Positions 36,265 through 44,469 of a stretch of 64,000 nt of DNA are shown here, in pieces; position 1 is the stretch's first letter; every line of letters begins with the position of its first letter. The stretch covers positions 207,907 to 271,906 of the forward strand of contig NZ_NPML01000018.1 in the NCBI RefSeq assembly GCF_002252565.1, written 5' to 3'. The DNA is from Petroclostridium xylanilyticum (lineage in GTDB: Bacteria; Bacillota; Clostridia; SK-Y3). Under the pieces are notes generated by a model. It was not told where the DNA came from. It saw only the letters and a list, made by a program, of their open reading frames with translations, and did no database searches. A program made the position numbers and the translations under genes.

Positions 36265-36462
36265 AAAAACACCTCCATATTTGGATCAAAACTGCTTACC
36301 CTCTGCTTTCACCATCGGGCTGGCGCACGTAAGACAGACTTTGACCTTCTTAATTGTATCACAAATAGTTAGTAAATGAAAGAGAAGGGGAAATTCATTT
36401 TTATTAACTTTTTTAGACTATTTCTTGAGTTTTACGTATATTAATATATATAATATACTTAA

Positions 36463-36590
36463 TATATACTTACTGATAATGATTTTACATGGCAGATAAA
36501 GTTAATAGGTTCACGGTTCACAGTTCACAGTTCACGGTTCACGGTAAAGGCTATTAAATCGTTTACTACTGTTAACTGTGAACTATATAG
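36463..36590. repeat. Dispersed repeat, copy B (inverted relative to 27083-27200)
   Basis: Contains four or five GTTCACGGTTCACAG-type units between GATTTTACATGGCAGATAAA and GCTATTAAATCGTTTACTA; these flanking blocks are the reverse complement of copy A. Together with an A/T-rich segment it fills the gap 36265-36616. Confidence 0.8.
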
Positions 36591-36616
36591 ATTAATTTCA
36601 ACAAAGGAGGTTTTTT

Positions 36617-37000
36617 ATGGATACCAAGGACAGGATTGAGAAATTCATGCTTGATATGAATCTTAGTTTTGAAGAAATCGATGAAAACACTTGGATGATC
36701 GAAGATGAACTGGCCAACATCGATAATATTGTCGTAAAACTTTTGGAACCAATTGTTTTATTTAGAGTAAAAATAATGCCTGTACCGAAAGAAAACCGCG
36801 AAGAGTTTTATAAGAAGCTGCTGGAATTAAATGCAACAGATTTGGTACATGGTGCCTATGCAATTGAGGGGGACAGCGTAATAATTGTTGATACCCTCCA
36901 GGCTGAAAATCTTGATATGAATGAATTTCAATCTACCATTGAAAGTATAGGCCTGGCGCTTATACAGCATTATGAATTGTTAGTAAAATATTTTAATTAG
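36617..37000 (+). CDS. YbjN-like small protein of the PspA cluster
   Basis: 127 residues, mostly alpha/beta: MDTKDRIEKFMLDMNLSFEE, IDNIVVKLLEPIVLFRVKIM, NATDLVHGAYAIEGDSVIIV. The layout resembles YbjN / type III chaperone-like folds, and it occupies the place of YjfI (DUF2170) upstream of PspA in related clusters. The start follows AAAGGAGGTTTTTT. It reads away from the DUF4178 gene, so promoters for both arms of the cluster lie in 36265-36616. Confidence 0.7.
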   Translation: MDTKDRIEKFMLDMNLSFEEIDENTWMIEDELANIDNIVVKLLEPIVLFRVKIMPVPKENREEFYKKLLELNATDLVHGAYAIEGDSVIIVDTLQAENLDMNEFQSTIESIGLALIQHYELLVKYFN

Positions 37001-37199
37001 TGAAATGTATCGATAACGCACTTTAAAATTATAAATAAATTAAAAATTAAGGTAGTTATCGATGAAATTCGCGAAGTTTGTATTAAGGAAATATTGAATT
37101 TTAAACTTCGCTCATTATAAACAATGGAGAATGGAAGAGTGAATAGTAAGGAGTATTGTAAGAAGAAACTCCGAACTTAATAAAAGGGAGGCTATTTAC

Positions 37200-37874
37200 G
37201 TGGGTATTTTTGATCGTTTGGCAACAGTCATAAAGTCTAACATTAATGATCTGATTTCAAAGGCTGAAGATCCTGAGAAGATGCTTAACCAATTAATTAT
37301 TGATATGAGTGAACAGTACAACAAAGCAAAGATTGAGGTTGCTTCAGCCATTGCTGATGAGAAAAAATTAAAGAAACTTTTGGATGAACATGAAGCCAAA
37401 GTTGCAGAATGGGTCAGCAAAGCAGAACTGGCTGTTAAAAAAGGAGATGACCAGCTGGCAATTGCTGCTCTTAACCGCAAAAAAGAATATGAAGGCCTTG
37501 CTTCCCAGTATAGAGTCCAATGGGAAGCCCAAAAAGCTGCTACAGATAAGCTTAAAGACAGCTTAAGAGAGCTCAGCAATAAAATAGAGGAAGCAAAACG
37601 TAAGAAAAATCTTCTCATTGCCAGGACAAAGAGAGCAGAGGCTCAAAGATCAATCCAAAGAACCATGGCAAGTCTTAATGACACCAGCGTATTTGATACT
37701 TTTAACCGAATGGCGGAAAAGGTTGATGAAATAGAAAGTAAAGCTATAGCAGAAGCAGAATTAAATGAATCCATGGCCGGTGATGACCTGGAAAAGAAAT
37801 TTTCTGAACTGGAAAATGAAAATTCTGAAGTTATGGATGAATTGGCCGCGTTAAAAGCAAAATTAGGAAAATAA
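37200..37874 (+). CDS. pspA: PspA/IM30-family membrane-repair protein
   Basis: 224 residues, a GTG start after AAGGGAGGCTATTTAC. MGIFDRLATVIKSNINDLIS is the amphipathic membrane-binding helix; EDPEKMLNQLIIDMSEQYNK begins the long helical hairpin that forms ESCRT-III-like rods. It ends with KFSELENENSEVMDELAALK. PspA supports a leaking or stressed membrane. In this cluster it works alongside DUF350, DUF4178 and polyamine-modifying proteins, not with PspBC or PspF, which are absent. Confidence 0.92.
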   Translation: MGIFDRLATVIKSNINDLISKAEDPEKMLNQLIIDMSEQYNKAKIEVASAIADEKKLKKLLDEHEAKVAEWVSKAELAVKKGDDQLAIAALNRKKEYEGLASQYRVQWEAQKAATDKLKDSLRELSNKIEEAKRKKNLLIARTKRAEAQRSIQRTMASLNDTSVFDTFNRMAEKVDEIESKAIAEAELNESMAGDDLEKKFSELENENSEVMDELAALKAKLGK

Positions 37875-37910
37875 ATCGAAGGAAGCATTTCAATGCTTCC
37901 TTCGATTTAT
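37871..37910. terminator. Bidirectional terminator
   Basis: An 18-bp perfect stem (37871-37888 with 37893-37910; arms around AAATCGAAGGAAGCAT) with a TTCA loop lies at the pspA stop codon and serves both it and the convergent protease gene. Confidence 0.85.
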
Positions 37911-37938
37911 TTGATACCAATCCTATTTTTCAAATATT

Positions 37939-38997
37939 TTATATCCACTTCATCCATTCCGGCATATTTAAAGACAATATATAATAAATATCCTGTGTAA
38001 ACTTCAAACCTATAAGAATTAACCCTATCACCAGAGGAATGTATTGAGAGAATGTTATGTTCCGGTGTTCATTCTCTACTCTCCACTCCATATTCTTCAC
38101 TTGATCATTATTTCGCCCCACTATATCTTGCGTATTATGCCTTAACAAGGTAATCAAGCCGGCAAAAACCACTGCAGAAAATATTACAATAAATAACCAG
38201 AATATTGCCGCTGCAATATTCATAGCCTGCAGACCCAGTGCTTGTTGACTTTCTGTTAGCTCTTTTATATCTATACCCGCCATTTCAGCAAACTTATTTA
38301 ATCCAAAGGTAATCACCACTACTATTGCATTATTTGTAAAGTGAGCAATCATACCTGCAAAAATGGAATTAGTCCTGTATACCAGATAACCAATCACAAG
38401 GCCAATAAAAAAGATGCCTGCTACATTTTGAATATTCCTATGCATAACAGCAAACAGCAGTGAAGTAACAATAAGTGCAGTAGTTTTTCCGAACCTTTCG
38501 TAACCTCTAAGCACTACCCCTCTAAACATAACCTCTTCGCATATTCCCGCCGAACCGGCAATAACCGCAGTACCTATTATAAGGCTCCGAATATTTTTAA
38601 TATCCAATAATGGATTGGGAATAGGTCTTCCAATAGCATTGATGATTGATATTACAATAAAATTGATAAAGCCTATCAAAGGTAATGAAAATACCATAAT
38701 GCCTACTGTTATTAATACATTTACAATTGATAACCGATTTATTCTTAAAACCTTCCTTACTTGTTTACCTGTAAAAAGCACATATAAATAAGAAGGTAAC
38801 AATATAAATAAAAACTCAGTAATTAGTGCGACAGAATAAAATGTATTAGTACTAACTTTAATATTTTTTGCTTTGATAAATACATTGACAAGTATATCTA
38901 CAATAAATAAGGCCAAAATTCCAATTAGAAATATTGTGTTTGCTCCTAACAGAGGGAGATGTTCTTCCTTTTCTGCCATTCGTTTATCTTCATTCAT
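37939..38997 (-). CDS. CPBP-family intramembrane metalloprotease
   Basis: 352 residues with about eight transmembrane helices. Motif 1 GICEEVMFRGVVLRGYERFG (EExxxR), motif 2 LFAVMHRNIQN with a histidine, and the later FTNNAIVVV define the CPBP (Rce1/Abi) family. Members cleave prenylated or membrane proteins, process bacteriocins, or confer immunity; the substrate here is unknown. AAAAGGAGGCATAGC precedes the start. It is convergent with pspA. Confidence 0.88.
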   Translation of the reverse strand: MNEDKRMAEKEEHLPLLGANTIFLIGILALFIVDILVNVFIKAKNIKVSTNTFYSVALITEFLFILLPSYLYVLFTGKQVRKVLRINRLSIVNVLITVGIMVFSLPLIGFINFIVISIINAIGRPIPNPLLDIKNIRSLIIGTAVIAGSAGICEEVMFRGVVLRGYERFGKTTALIVTSLLFAVMHRNIQNVAGIFFIGLVIGYLVYRTNSIFAGMIAHFTNNAIVVVITFGLNKFAEMAGIDIKELTESQQALGLQAMNIAAAIFWLFIVIFSAVVFAGLITLLRHNTQDIVGRNNDQVKNMEWRVENEHRNITFSQYIPLVIGLILIGLKFTQDIYYILSLNMPEWMKWI

Positions 38998-39122
38998 TTA
39001 TTGCTATGCCTCCTTTTCAGATCAAGCCGTATATTATGCTATAAAGTTTTAATACAAACACTATTCTATAATCCTCAGTCTTTTTTATTCTATAACATCA
39101 TAACCCAGAAAGCAATAGAAAC

Positions 39123-39166
39123 AAAAAGCCAGCCCCGTGACTAATTTCAATCAGGACTGACTTTTT
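39123..39166 (-). terminator. Terminator downstream of the por operon
   Basis: AAAAAGCCAGCC (39123-39134) pairs imperfectly with GGACTGACTTTTT (39154-39166). It lies 80 bases after the last por stop codon and is flanked by T-runs in both directions. Confidence 0.6.
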
Positions 39167-39245
39167 AATATTAAAATTGAGAACCTTGAATTAATCAATT
39201 CTTTTATTCTCAATTTTTATCTTATGTGAGAAAATTTTGCTTATC

Positions 39246-40184
39246 TTACGCTTCTCCAGCAAGAACAAGAAGTTCATTCCATCTTCTGTCTACTTCCGCC
39301 TGGATTTCAGCAATCATGTGTTCATTACCTTTTTTGAATAAGTGTCTGAATCTTCCCTGTGGTTTCAAATATTCTTCTACGGGAAGCTTGTTCTTTGGCT
39401 TATAGTTGATTACATATTTCCCATCGATTACTTCATATAACGGCCAGAAACAAGTTTCAACTGCCAGTTTGCAGATGTCCATTAACTTAGGAGTATCATA
39501 TCTCCATCCTCTAGGACATGGAGCTAATACGTTCAGGAAAGTAGCACCTTTTGTATAAAGTGCTTTTTCAGCTTTTTCATGAAGGTCTCTCATGTTTCCT
39601 AAAGGCGCAGTCTGTGCTACGTATGGCAGGTGATGATTTGCCATAATTAAAGTGAGGTCTTTTCTGGACTGCTTTTTACCTGGGATTACAGACCCAGCAG
39701 GAGAAGTTGTAGTATCAGCGTACTTAGGAGTAGCTGAAGAACGTTGAATACCTGTGTTCATATATGCGCCGTTATCATAACATACATAAAGCATGTCATG
39801 CCCTCTTTCCATTGCTCCGGATAAGGATTGTAAACCTATATCGTAGGTACCACCATCTCCACCAAATGCAATAAACTTGGTTTCGCCTTCAGGTAATTTA
39901 CCCTTTCTCTTCATTGCAACATAAGCTGCTTCTGCACCTGAAATTGTTGCAGCAGCATTTTCAAAAGCACTGTGAATGAAAGAATCCTTCCAGGATGTAT
40001 ATGGATAAAGGAATGTTGAAACTTCAAGACATCCTGTTGCAGCACCGCAAACTGCATGGTCTTCCGGCTTTAAAGCTCTTAAAATAGTTCTAACAACAAC
40101 TGGAGCTCCGCAACCAGCACACATTCTATGTCCACCGGTAAATCTTTCCGGTTTTCTAGCTTCTACTTTTAAATTGTAAGCCAT
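39246..40184 (-). CDS. porB: Pyruvate:ferredoxin oxidoreductase, beta subunit
   Basis: 312 residues. The TPP-binding subunit: CGAPVVVRTILRAL carries a cluster cysteine pair (MCAGCGAP), GDGGTYDIGLQSLSGAMERG is the Mg-TPP motif ending in DNGAYMNTGIQ, and CPRGWRYD holds a further conserved cysteine. Together with alpha it decarboxylates pyruvate and makes acetyl-CoA. It is the last gene of a porC-porD-porA-porB operon, 11 bases after porA. Confidence 0.93.
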   Translation of the reverse strand: MAYNLKVEARKPERFTGGHRMCAGCGAPVVVRTILRALKPEDHAVCGAATGCLEVSTFLYPYTSWKDSFIHSAFENAAATISGAEAAYVAMKRKGKLPEGETKFIAFGGDGGTYDIGLQSLSGAMERGHDMLYVCYDNGAYMNTGIQRSSATPKYADTTTSPAGSVIPGKKQSRKDLTLIMANHHLPYVAQTAPLGNMRDLHEKAEKALYTKGATFLNVLAPCPRGWRYDTPKLMDICKLAVETCFWPLYEVIDGKYVINYKPKNKLPVEEYLKPQGRFRHLFKKGNEHMIAEIQAEVDRRWNELLVLAGEA

Positions 40185-40195
40185 TACTGCACCTC

Positions 40196-41377
40196 CTATT
40201 CTCTTACACCAAGATAATTATAAACAGACTTAACTTTTCCGGTCTTAACGATTTCAAGCAATTCGTTATAAACCAATTCTATGTCATCAGTCTTAACGTC
40301 TCTTCCGCCCAAGCCATAGATGTAGTTAATTACTTTCACTCCATCTGCTCTTCCGAACATTGCACTGGTTACTTCTGTAAATAACGGACCTCCAGCAGCA
40401 TTGAAACTGTCAGCTTTGTCCATAACTGCTATAGCTTTGCATTTTGAAAGTGCAGCTGCAAGTTCTTCAACAGGGAATGGTCTGAATACTCTGATTTTAA
40501 CCAAACCAGCTTTTACACCCTTTGCTCTCAGTCCATCTACTACGAATTTAGCAGTACCGGCAGTAGAGTTAATTACTACGATTGCAACTTCTGCATCTTC
40601 CATTTTGTATTCTTCAAATAAGCCGTATTTTCTTCCGGTTAATTTTTCAAATTCGGCAGCTATTTCGAGAATTACTTTCTTGGCATTTCTCATTGCTTCA
40701 GCTTGTTGTCTCTTGTGCTCGAAGTAGTGGTTTTGCAGATCTAAAGGACCCATTGCAACCGGATTGTTTCTATTATTTAAGAAATGTTCTGGTTTGTATT
40801 CACCTACAAATTCTTTTACTTTATCATCTTCAATTAAATCAATATTTTCAACAGCATGGCTGGTGATGAATCCATCATAGCAAACCATAACAGGCAGCAT
40901 TACATCAGGATGTTCACCGATTCTGATCGCTTGAATCAAGTTATCATATGCCTCCTGGTTTGTTTCACCGTATAATTGGATCCAACCGGAATCTCTAGCT
41001 CCCATCGTATCACTATGGTCGTTGTGAATGTTGATAGGACCGGAAAGTGCTCTGTTTACTGCTGCTAAAGTAACAGGTAATCTGGAAGAAGCAGCTATGT
41101 AAAGCATTTCCCACATTAATGCCAAACCGTTTGCTGATGTAGCAGTAATTGTCCTGGCACCAGCAGCCTGTGCACCAATACATGCACTCATTGCACTATG
41201 CTCAGATTCAACAGCTACAAATTCAGTATCAACTTTTCCATCTGCAACAAAGGATGAGAAGTATTGAGGTACTTCTGTAGACGGTGTTATAGGAAAAGCT
41301 GCAACAACATCCGGATTAATTTGCTTCATAGCAACTGCTACAGCTTCGTTACCGCTTAATCTATCTCTTATTGCCAT
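40196..41377 (-). CDS. porA: Pyruvate:ferredoxin oxidoreductase, alpha subunit
   Basis: 393 residues. It starts MAIRDRLSGNEAVAVAMKQI and contains AFPITPSTEVPQYF (substrate and TPP side), FVAVESEHSAMSACIGAQAAGARTITATSANG, and ALSGPINIHNDHSDTMGARD, all typical of the alpha chain. It makes up one half of the active site with the beta chain. The spacing to porD is 19 bases. Confidence 0.93.
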   Translation of the reverse strand: MAIRDRLSGNEAVAVAMKQINPDVVAAFPITPSTEVPQYFSSFVADGKVDTEFVAVESEHSAMSACIGAQAAGARTITATSANGLALMWEMLYIAASSRLPVTLAAVNRALSGPINIHNDHSDTMGARDSGWIQLYGETNQEAYDNLIQAIRIGEHPDVMLPVMVCYDGFITSHAVENIDLIEDDKVKEFVGEYKPEHFLNNRNNPVAMGPLDLQNHYFEHKRQQAEAMRNAKKVILEIAAEFEKLTGRKYGLFEEYKMEDAEVAIVVINSTAGTAKFVVDGLRAKGVKAGLVKIRVFRPFPVEELAAALSKCKAIAVMDKADSFNAAGGPLFTEVTSAMFGRADGVKVINYIYGLGGRDVKTDDIELVYNELLEIVKTGKVKSVYNYLGVRE

Positions 41378-41396
41378 TATCTTGTCCCTCCCTTAT

Positions 41397-41705
41397 TTAC
41401 TCTTCTTCAACAAAATCAATTGCATCAAATGGACATACTTCCACGCAAACGCCGCAGCCTTTGCAATGGTCGTAGTCAAAATCAACCCTCTTACCTTCTT
41501 CATTGATAAGAATAGAGGTATCAGGGCATACCGGATAGCAAAGCAAACATTGCTTACATTTTTCCTGTAACCAGATAGGCTTCATTGAACGCCAGTCCCC
41601 AGTTTTGAAATCTTCTGCATTACCGGCATCAATAACAATTCCGCCGGGAGTAGTTTCTTTCCAGGTAATATCAGGAGTTATTACTTTTTTTCTTTCCTTA
41701 CTCAT
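41397..41705 (-). CDS. porD: Pyruvate:ferredoxin oxidoreductase, delta (ferredoxin) subunit
   Basis: 102 residues with two 4Fe-4S motifs, CKQCLLCYPVCP and CKGCGVCVEVCP, after a short N-terminal domain. It carries electrons from the TPP site to external ferredoxin. Its start overlaps the porC stop by four bases, showing coupled translation. Confidence 0.93.
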   Translation of the reverse strand: MSKERKKVITPDITWKETTPGGIVIDAGNAEDFKTGDWRSMKPIWLQEKCKQCLLCYPVCPDTSILINEEGKRVDFDYDHCKGCGVCVEVCPFDAIDFVEEE

Positions 41706-42280
41706 AGTCCTTTCACCTCCGTTAATGCCCTCTTAAGAGCTTTCATGTTACCTTCGATAACCTGTGGCTTAGAAGCAAACTTATGAGCAAATGATTCTTC
41801 CATGTCTTTTACGAATGCATCTTCATCCATAACTCCGCTAACCTTAACCACTGCTGCCAGCATCGGTGTGTTAGGGAAGTATTTTCCAAGACAATCTACA
41901 GATATAGCTCTTGCATCAATTGTACAAACTTTTCCCTTGTAGCCTTTTAACTTAGGCCTGATTTCTTCAGGGCTCTTAGAAGTGTTAATGATAATTGCAC
42001 CCGTTTCTTTAAGACCTGCAGTTACATCTACAGAACCTATCAAGGTTTCATCTACTACTACTACATAATCCGGTTCATAGATATTGCTGTGAACAGTAAT
42101 TCTTTCATCACTAATTCTGTTGTATGCAGTAATTGGAGCACCCATTCTTTCAGGACCGTATTCCGGAAAACCCTGAATATACTTGCCTGTATTGAATGCT
42201 GCATCTGCAAGCAACAATGAAGCTGTCTTTGCGCCCTGGCCGCCACGACCATGCCATCTGATTTCAACAACTTTTGACAT
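41702..42280 (-). CDS. porC: Pyruvate:ferredoxin oxidoreductase, gamma subunit
   Basis: About 192 residues from the ATG at 42278-42280, just after AGAGGGAGGGAATACTCT; the longer upstream frame has no ribosome site. VVEIRWHGRGGQGAKTASLL is the gamma-chain signature, followed by FPEYGPERMGAPITAYNRI. It binds CoA in related enzymes. First gene of the operon, with the promoter about 170 bases upstream. Confidence 0.93.
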   Translation of the reverse strand: MSKVVEIRWHGRGGQGAKTASLLLADAAFNTGKYIQGFPEYGPERMGAPITAYNRISDERITVHSNIYEPDYVVVVDETLIGSVDVTAGLKETGAIIINTSKSPEEIRPKLKGYKGKVCTIDARAISVDCLGKYFPNTPMLAAVVKVSGVMDEDAFVKDMEESFAHKFASKPQVIEGNMKALKRALTEVKGL

Positions 42281-42380
42281 AGAGTATTCCCTCCCTCTAA
42301 AATTCATAGATGAAATTATTAAACTTAAGGTAAATTTAATATATATGTAGGATTTATAAACGAAAAGCATTGCATGAATT

Positions 42381-42393
42381 GTATACAGTATAC
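42381..42393. promoter_or_regulatory. GTATAC-type operator inside the por leader
   Basis: GTATACAGTATAC, preceded by ATT, resembles the pflB operator core. It lies about 55 bases downstream of the por -10 hexamer, in the untranslated leader, where a bound repressor could act as a roadblock. Confidence 0.5.
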
Positions 42394-42449
42394 ATAGAAA
42401 AAAACATACCTACACATACTAATATTTTTCACATTATTACCTCTAAATA

Positions 42450-42478
42450 AGTATACCAATATGATAATTTATTGTCAA
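42450..42478 (-). promoter_or_regulatory. por operon promoter
   Basis: TTGACA (42473-42478), a 17-base spacer and TATACT (42450-42455) on the minus strand: a near-perfect sigma-A promoter. The predicted start gives a leader of about 160 bases. Confidence 0.85.
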
Positions 42479-42532
42479 GCAGGTTTTTTGAAAGAAGGCT
42501 AAATATGTGGGGTTGACGAGGTAGAGAGTGAT

Positions 42533-42546
42533 TATTGTATACAATA
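42533..42546. promoter_or_regulatory. Palindromic operator upstream of por
   Basis: TATTGTATACAATA is a 14-bp perfect palindrome, identical to the core of the operator that overlaps the pflB promoter (23319-23332). It lies 55 bases upstream of the -35 hexamer. Confidence 0.65.
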
Positions 42547-42879
42547 TAGGTGGGTAGTGAGTTATGGGTGGAATTATAAAAAAACGGAAGGCAACTAATA
42601 TCTCCCGTTTCTTTATAATAGCGGTACCGTACAAACAGTCCCCAATGAATCCCATAGACCCGATGTCCGTACGGCCTTTATTAATCCGAATATACAACTG
42701 GTCCATCTCCATGTCAGTGCAATTATTATTGTCACCTTTGTCCCAAAAAGATCAAGCAGCCAAGGTATTGGTTCCCACTAAATTGGTAATACGTAAAAGC
42801 TGCAGGAAAAGACACTGAATAACCGTCTCTGCTTGCCAATGGAACTTTTTGCTGTTTCGTCAAACAGTATCTTCTTCAT
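42547..42879 (-). other. Possible decayed gene downstream of bofA
   Basis: An ATG at 42877-42879 overlaps the bofA stop (ATGA) and opens a frame starting MKKILFDETAKSSIGKQRRL that hits a stop after 33 codons, then continues in the same frame for 50 more codons. A different frame contains YIRINKGRTDIGSMGFIGDC, which looks protein-like. I suspect the remains of one small gene with frameshifts, but cannot name it. Confidence 0.3.
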
Positions 42880-43151
42880 ACCCTAAAAACAAACTGTAAT
42901 ACCAAAAGCAATGCAATTCCGGGTATTCCTAGTACTCCCGCAGCTAAGGCAGTTAAGGGGTTTACTCCGATATGTATACCTGCAAAACCTCCAAAGAAAT
43001 TTATTAATACCAGCGCAATACCTCCTAATACGCTATTGTAGATAAGTTTTATTATAATCTTAAGTGGAACAAGTAAAACCCACCCAACAAAATACAAAAG
43101 GATGAGCCCAAAGACATATGCAAATACGACATTATATTCTATTGCCGGCAC
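42876..43151 (-). CDS. bofA: Pro-sigma-K processing inhibitor BofA family
   Basis: About 91 residues. I pick the GTG at 43149-43151 since ATAGGAGTGATAAAG precedes it; a longer ATG start lacks a ribosome site. Two or three membrane helices (VFAYVFGLILLYFVGWVLLV and the C-terminal half) surround the conserved IYNSVLGGIALVLINFFGGF and IHIGVNPLTALAAGVLGIPG. BofA holds the SpoIVFB protease inactive in the mother cell until the forespore signals. It marks the host as a spore former. DUF2508 upstream is its usual neighbour. Confidence 0.88.
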   Translation of the reverse strand: MPAIEYNVVFAYVFGLILLYFVGWVLLVPLKIIIKLIYNSVLGGIALVLINFFGGFAGIHIGVNPLTALAAGVLGIPGIALLLVLQFVFRV

Positions 43152-43317
43152 CTTTATCACTCCTATAGCATTAGTCCACAGTTCATCGTTCATAGTTTTT
43201 AGACCTTTTTTCTTTATTTTTCAACTAACTGTAAGTCATGAACTACAAATCATATTACTACAATTATACGATCGTTTGCCCGGCAATATGATAAAAATTT
43301 GGACAAATCTTTGCTAA

Positions 43318-43665
43318 TTATATTTTTTTGTTTCTATTCCATATATGCACATTTTCGAAGTTTGTTACATTGATGTTTTTTTCCCTGGCTTTTTTCAATA
43401 GATATTGGTATTTCGTTTCGGCTGCTTTGATTTCATAGATATAGTAATCTACCAATCCTTCATCCTGTGCAAATTCAAAATTGGCATTTGCCACATCTAA
43501 ATCCCTCTTTGCCCGATTTAAATTCTCAAGTATTTCTTCTTTTTCTCTATTTTCCGGGTCCATTTTTATCGGCGTTTTTTTACGGGTAATAAAGCTATTT
43601 AAGAAATCTTGTAAAAGATTACTGTTCTCCGATGGTTTCATCTCAATCATTAAGATTTTAGCCAT
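43318..43665 (-). CDS. DUF2508-family (YaaL-like) protein
   Basis: About 115 residues from the ATG at 43663-43665 after CTGGAGGGTTGTT. The conserved core is LNRAKRDLDVANANFEFAQD followed by EGLVDYYIYEIKAAETKYQY, an all-helical family typically found next to bofA and recR. No function is assigned. The N-terminal 45 residues are longer than usual and poorly conserved in character. Confidence 0.8.
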   Translation of the reverse strand: MAKILMIEMKPSENSNLLQDFLNSFITRKKTPIKMDPENREKEEILENLNRAKRDLDVANANFEFAQDEGLVDYYIYEIKAAETKYQYLLKKAREKNINVTNFENVHIWNRNKKI

Positions 43666-43891
43666 AACAACCCTCCAGATCATTCCGTCCCAATATTCAA
43701 CAATGATCAATAGAATAATAACTTACTGTAATTATAATCAATTTTCGCTGGTTTTATACTTTGTCCCACCAAATTTTTACACTTTGGTACTTCATTAAAT
43801 AATTAAAATATCATTTTTTACTGTATACTAAGACACATTTTATTCAAATTATGAATATAATACTTAAGATGATTTTGCAGGAGGGATATAT

Positions 43892-44080
43892 ATGTACTTT
43901 GAGACAATAATTTATGAAAGAAATGAACGGTTCTGTCCGGTAATCAGAAAAAATGTCCTTATGGACGTAAATGAAAAGAGTTGTAACGGCTGTACAATTA
44001 TTAACGTAAAATGCTGCAATGAAAATCAATGCGCCAAACAGTTTGGAAAATGTAAGAATAAGGTTTTGCAGGGAATTTAG
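43892..44080 (+). CDS. Small cysteine-rich protein (62 aa)
   Basis: MYFETIIYERNERFCPVIRK with cysteines at FCPV, SCNGC, KCCNENQC and KCKNK. The pattern suggests metal or cluster binding. GCAGGAGGGATATAT is a strong ribosome site, and similar short proteins occur in clostridia, but I cannot name it. It stands alone. Confidence 0.6.
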   Translation: MYFETIIYERNERFCPVIRKNVLMDVNEKSCNGCTIINVKCCNENQCAKQFGKCKNKVLQGI

Positions 44081-44469
44081 AAAGATACAGATATAGATAA
44101 AGACAAAGATATAGATATAGTATTTAATTTGGTTAGACCGGTTAGCTAAACTAAATCTAAATATGCACGTACCTTTTATTCCACTGTATTCCATAATATA
44201 CACATCATATTTTACTACTTATGTTGGCATAATGCAAATATAATTTATTCGCATTATGCACATTCTGTCCCTTGAAAATATCATATACCATTATTTAGAA
44301 GGGTGGAGGAGAGGTGGATGAGAATATGGATAAAGATAATCCATTTACTTTTTCGTAAAATCTATGAAAATGCCGACTTGCTGATTTATCAAAAAGACGG
44401 TTCTTGTGATATATTTTGTGTATCGCAAGAACCGTCTTCTTGATATGCCCTTGATATATTAAATTCAAC
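44081..44469. other. Intergenic stretch with simple repeats and a REP-like hairpin
   Basis: AAGATACAGATATAGATAAA simple sequence covers 44083-44120, as near 27.05, 27.24 and 35.7 kb. AAGACGGTTCTTG (44394-44406) pairs exactly with CAAGAACCGTCTT (44426-44438), a 13-bp stem with the core of the REP family, likely also acting as terminator after the DUF134 gene. No gene is seen. Confidence 0.6.

Noticed and set aside
42564..42818. 84-aa plus-strand frame next to the por promoter
   Set aside because: No RBS; it is antisense to the presumed decayed gene and overlaps the operator region.
43844..44203. 119-aa minus-strand hydrophobic frame
   Set aside because: A/T-rich shadow of the small cysteine-rich plus-strand gene, which has a strong RBS.
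44394..44438. Unique regulatory RNA hairpin
   Set aside because: Its core ACGGTTC/GAACCGT is shared with the REP-like family, so it is better seen as a family member or terminator.
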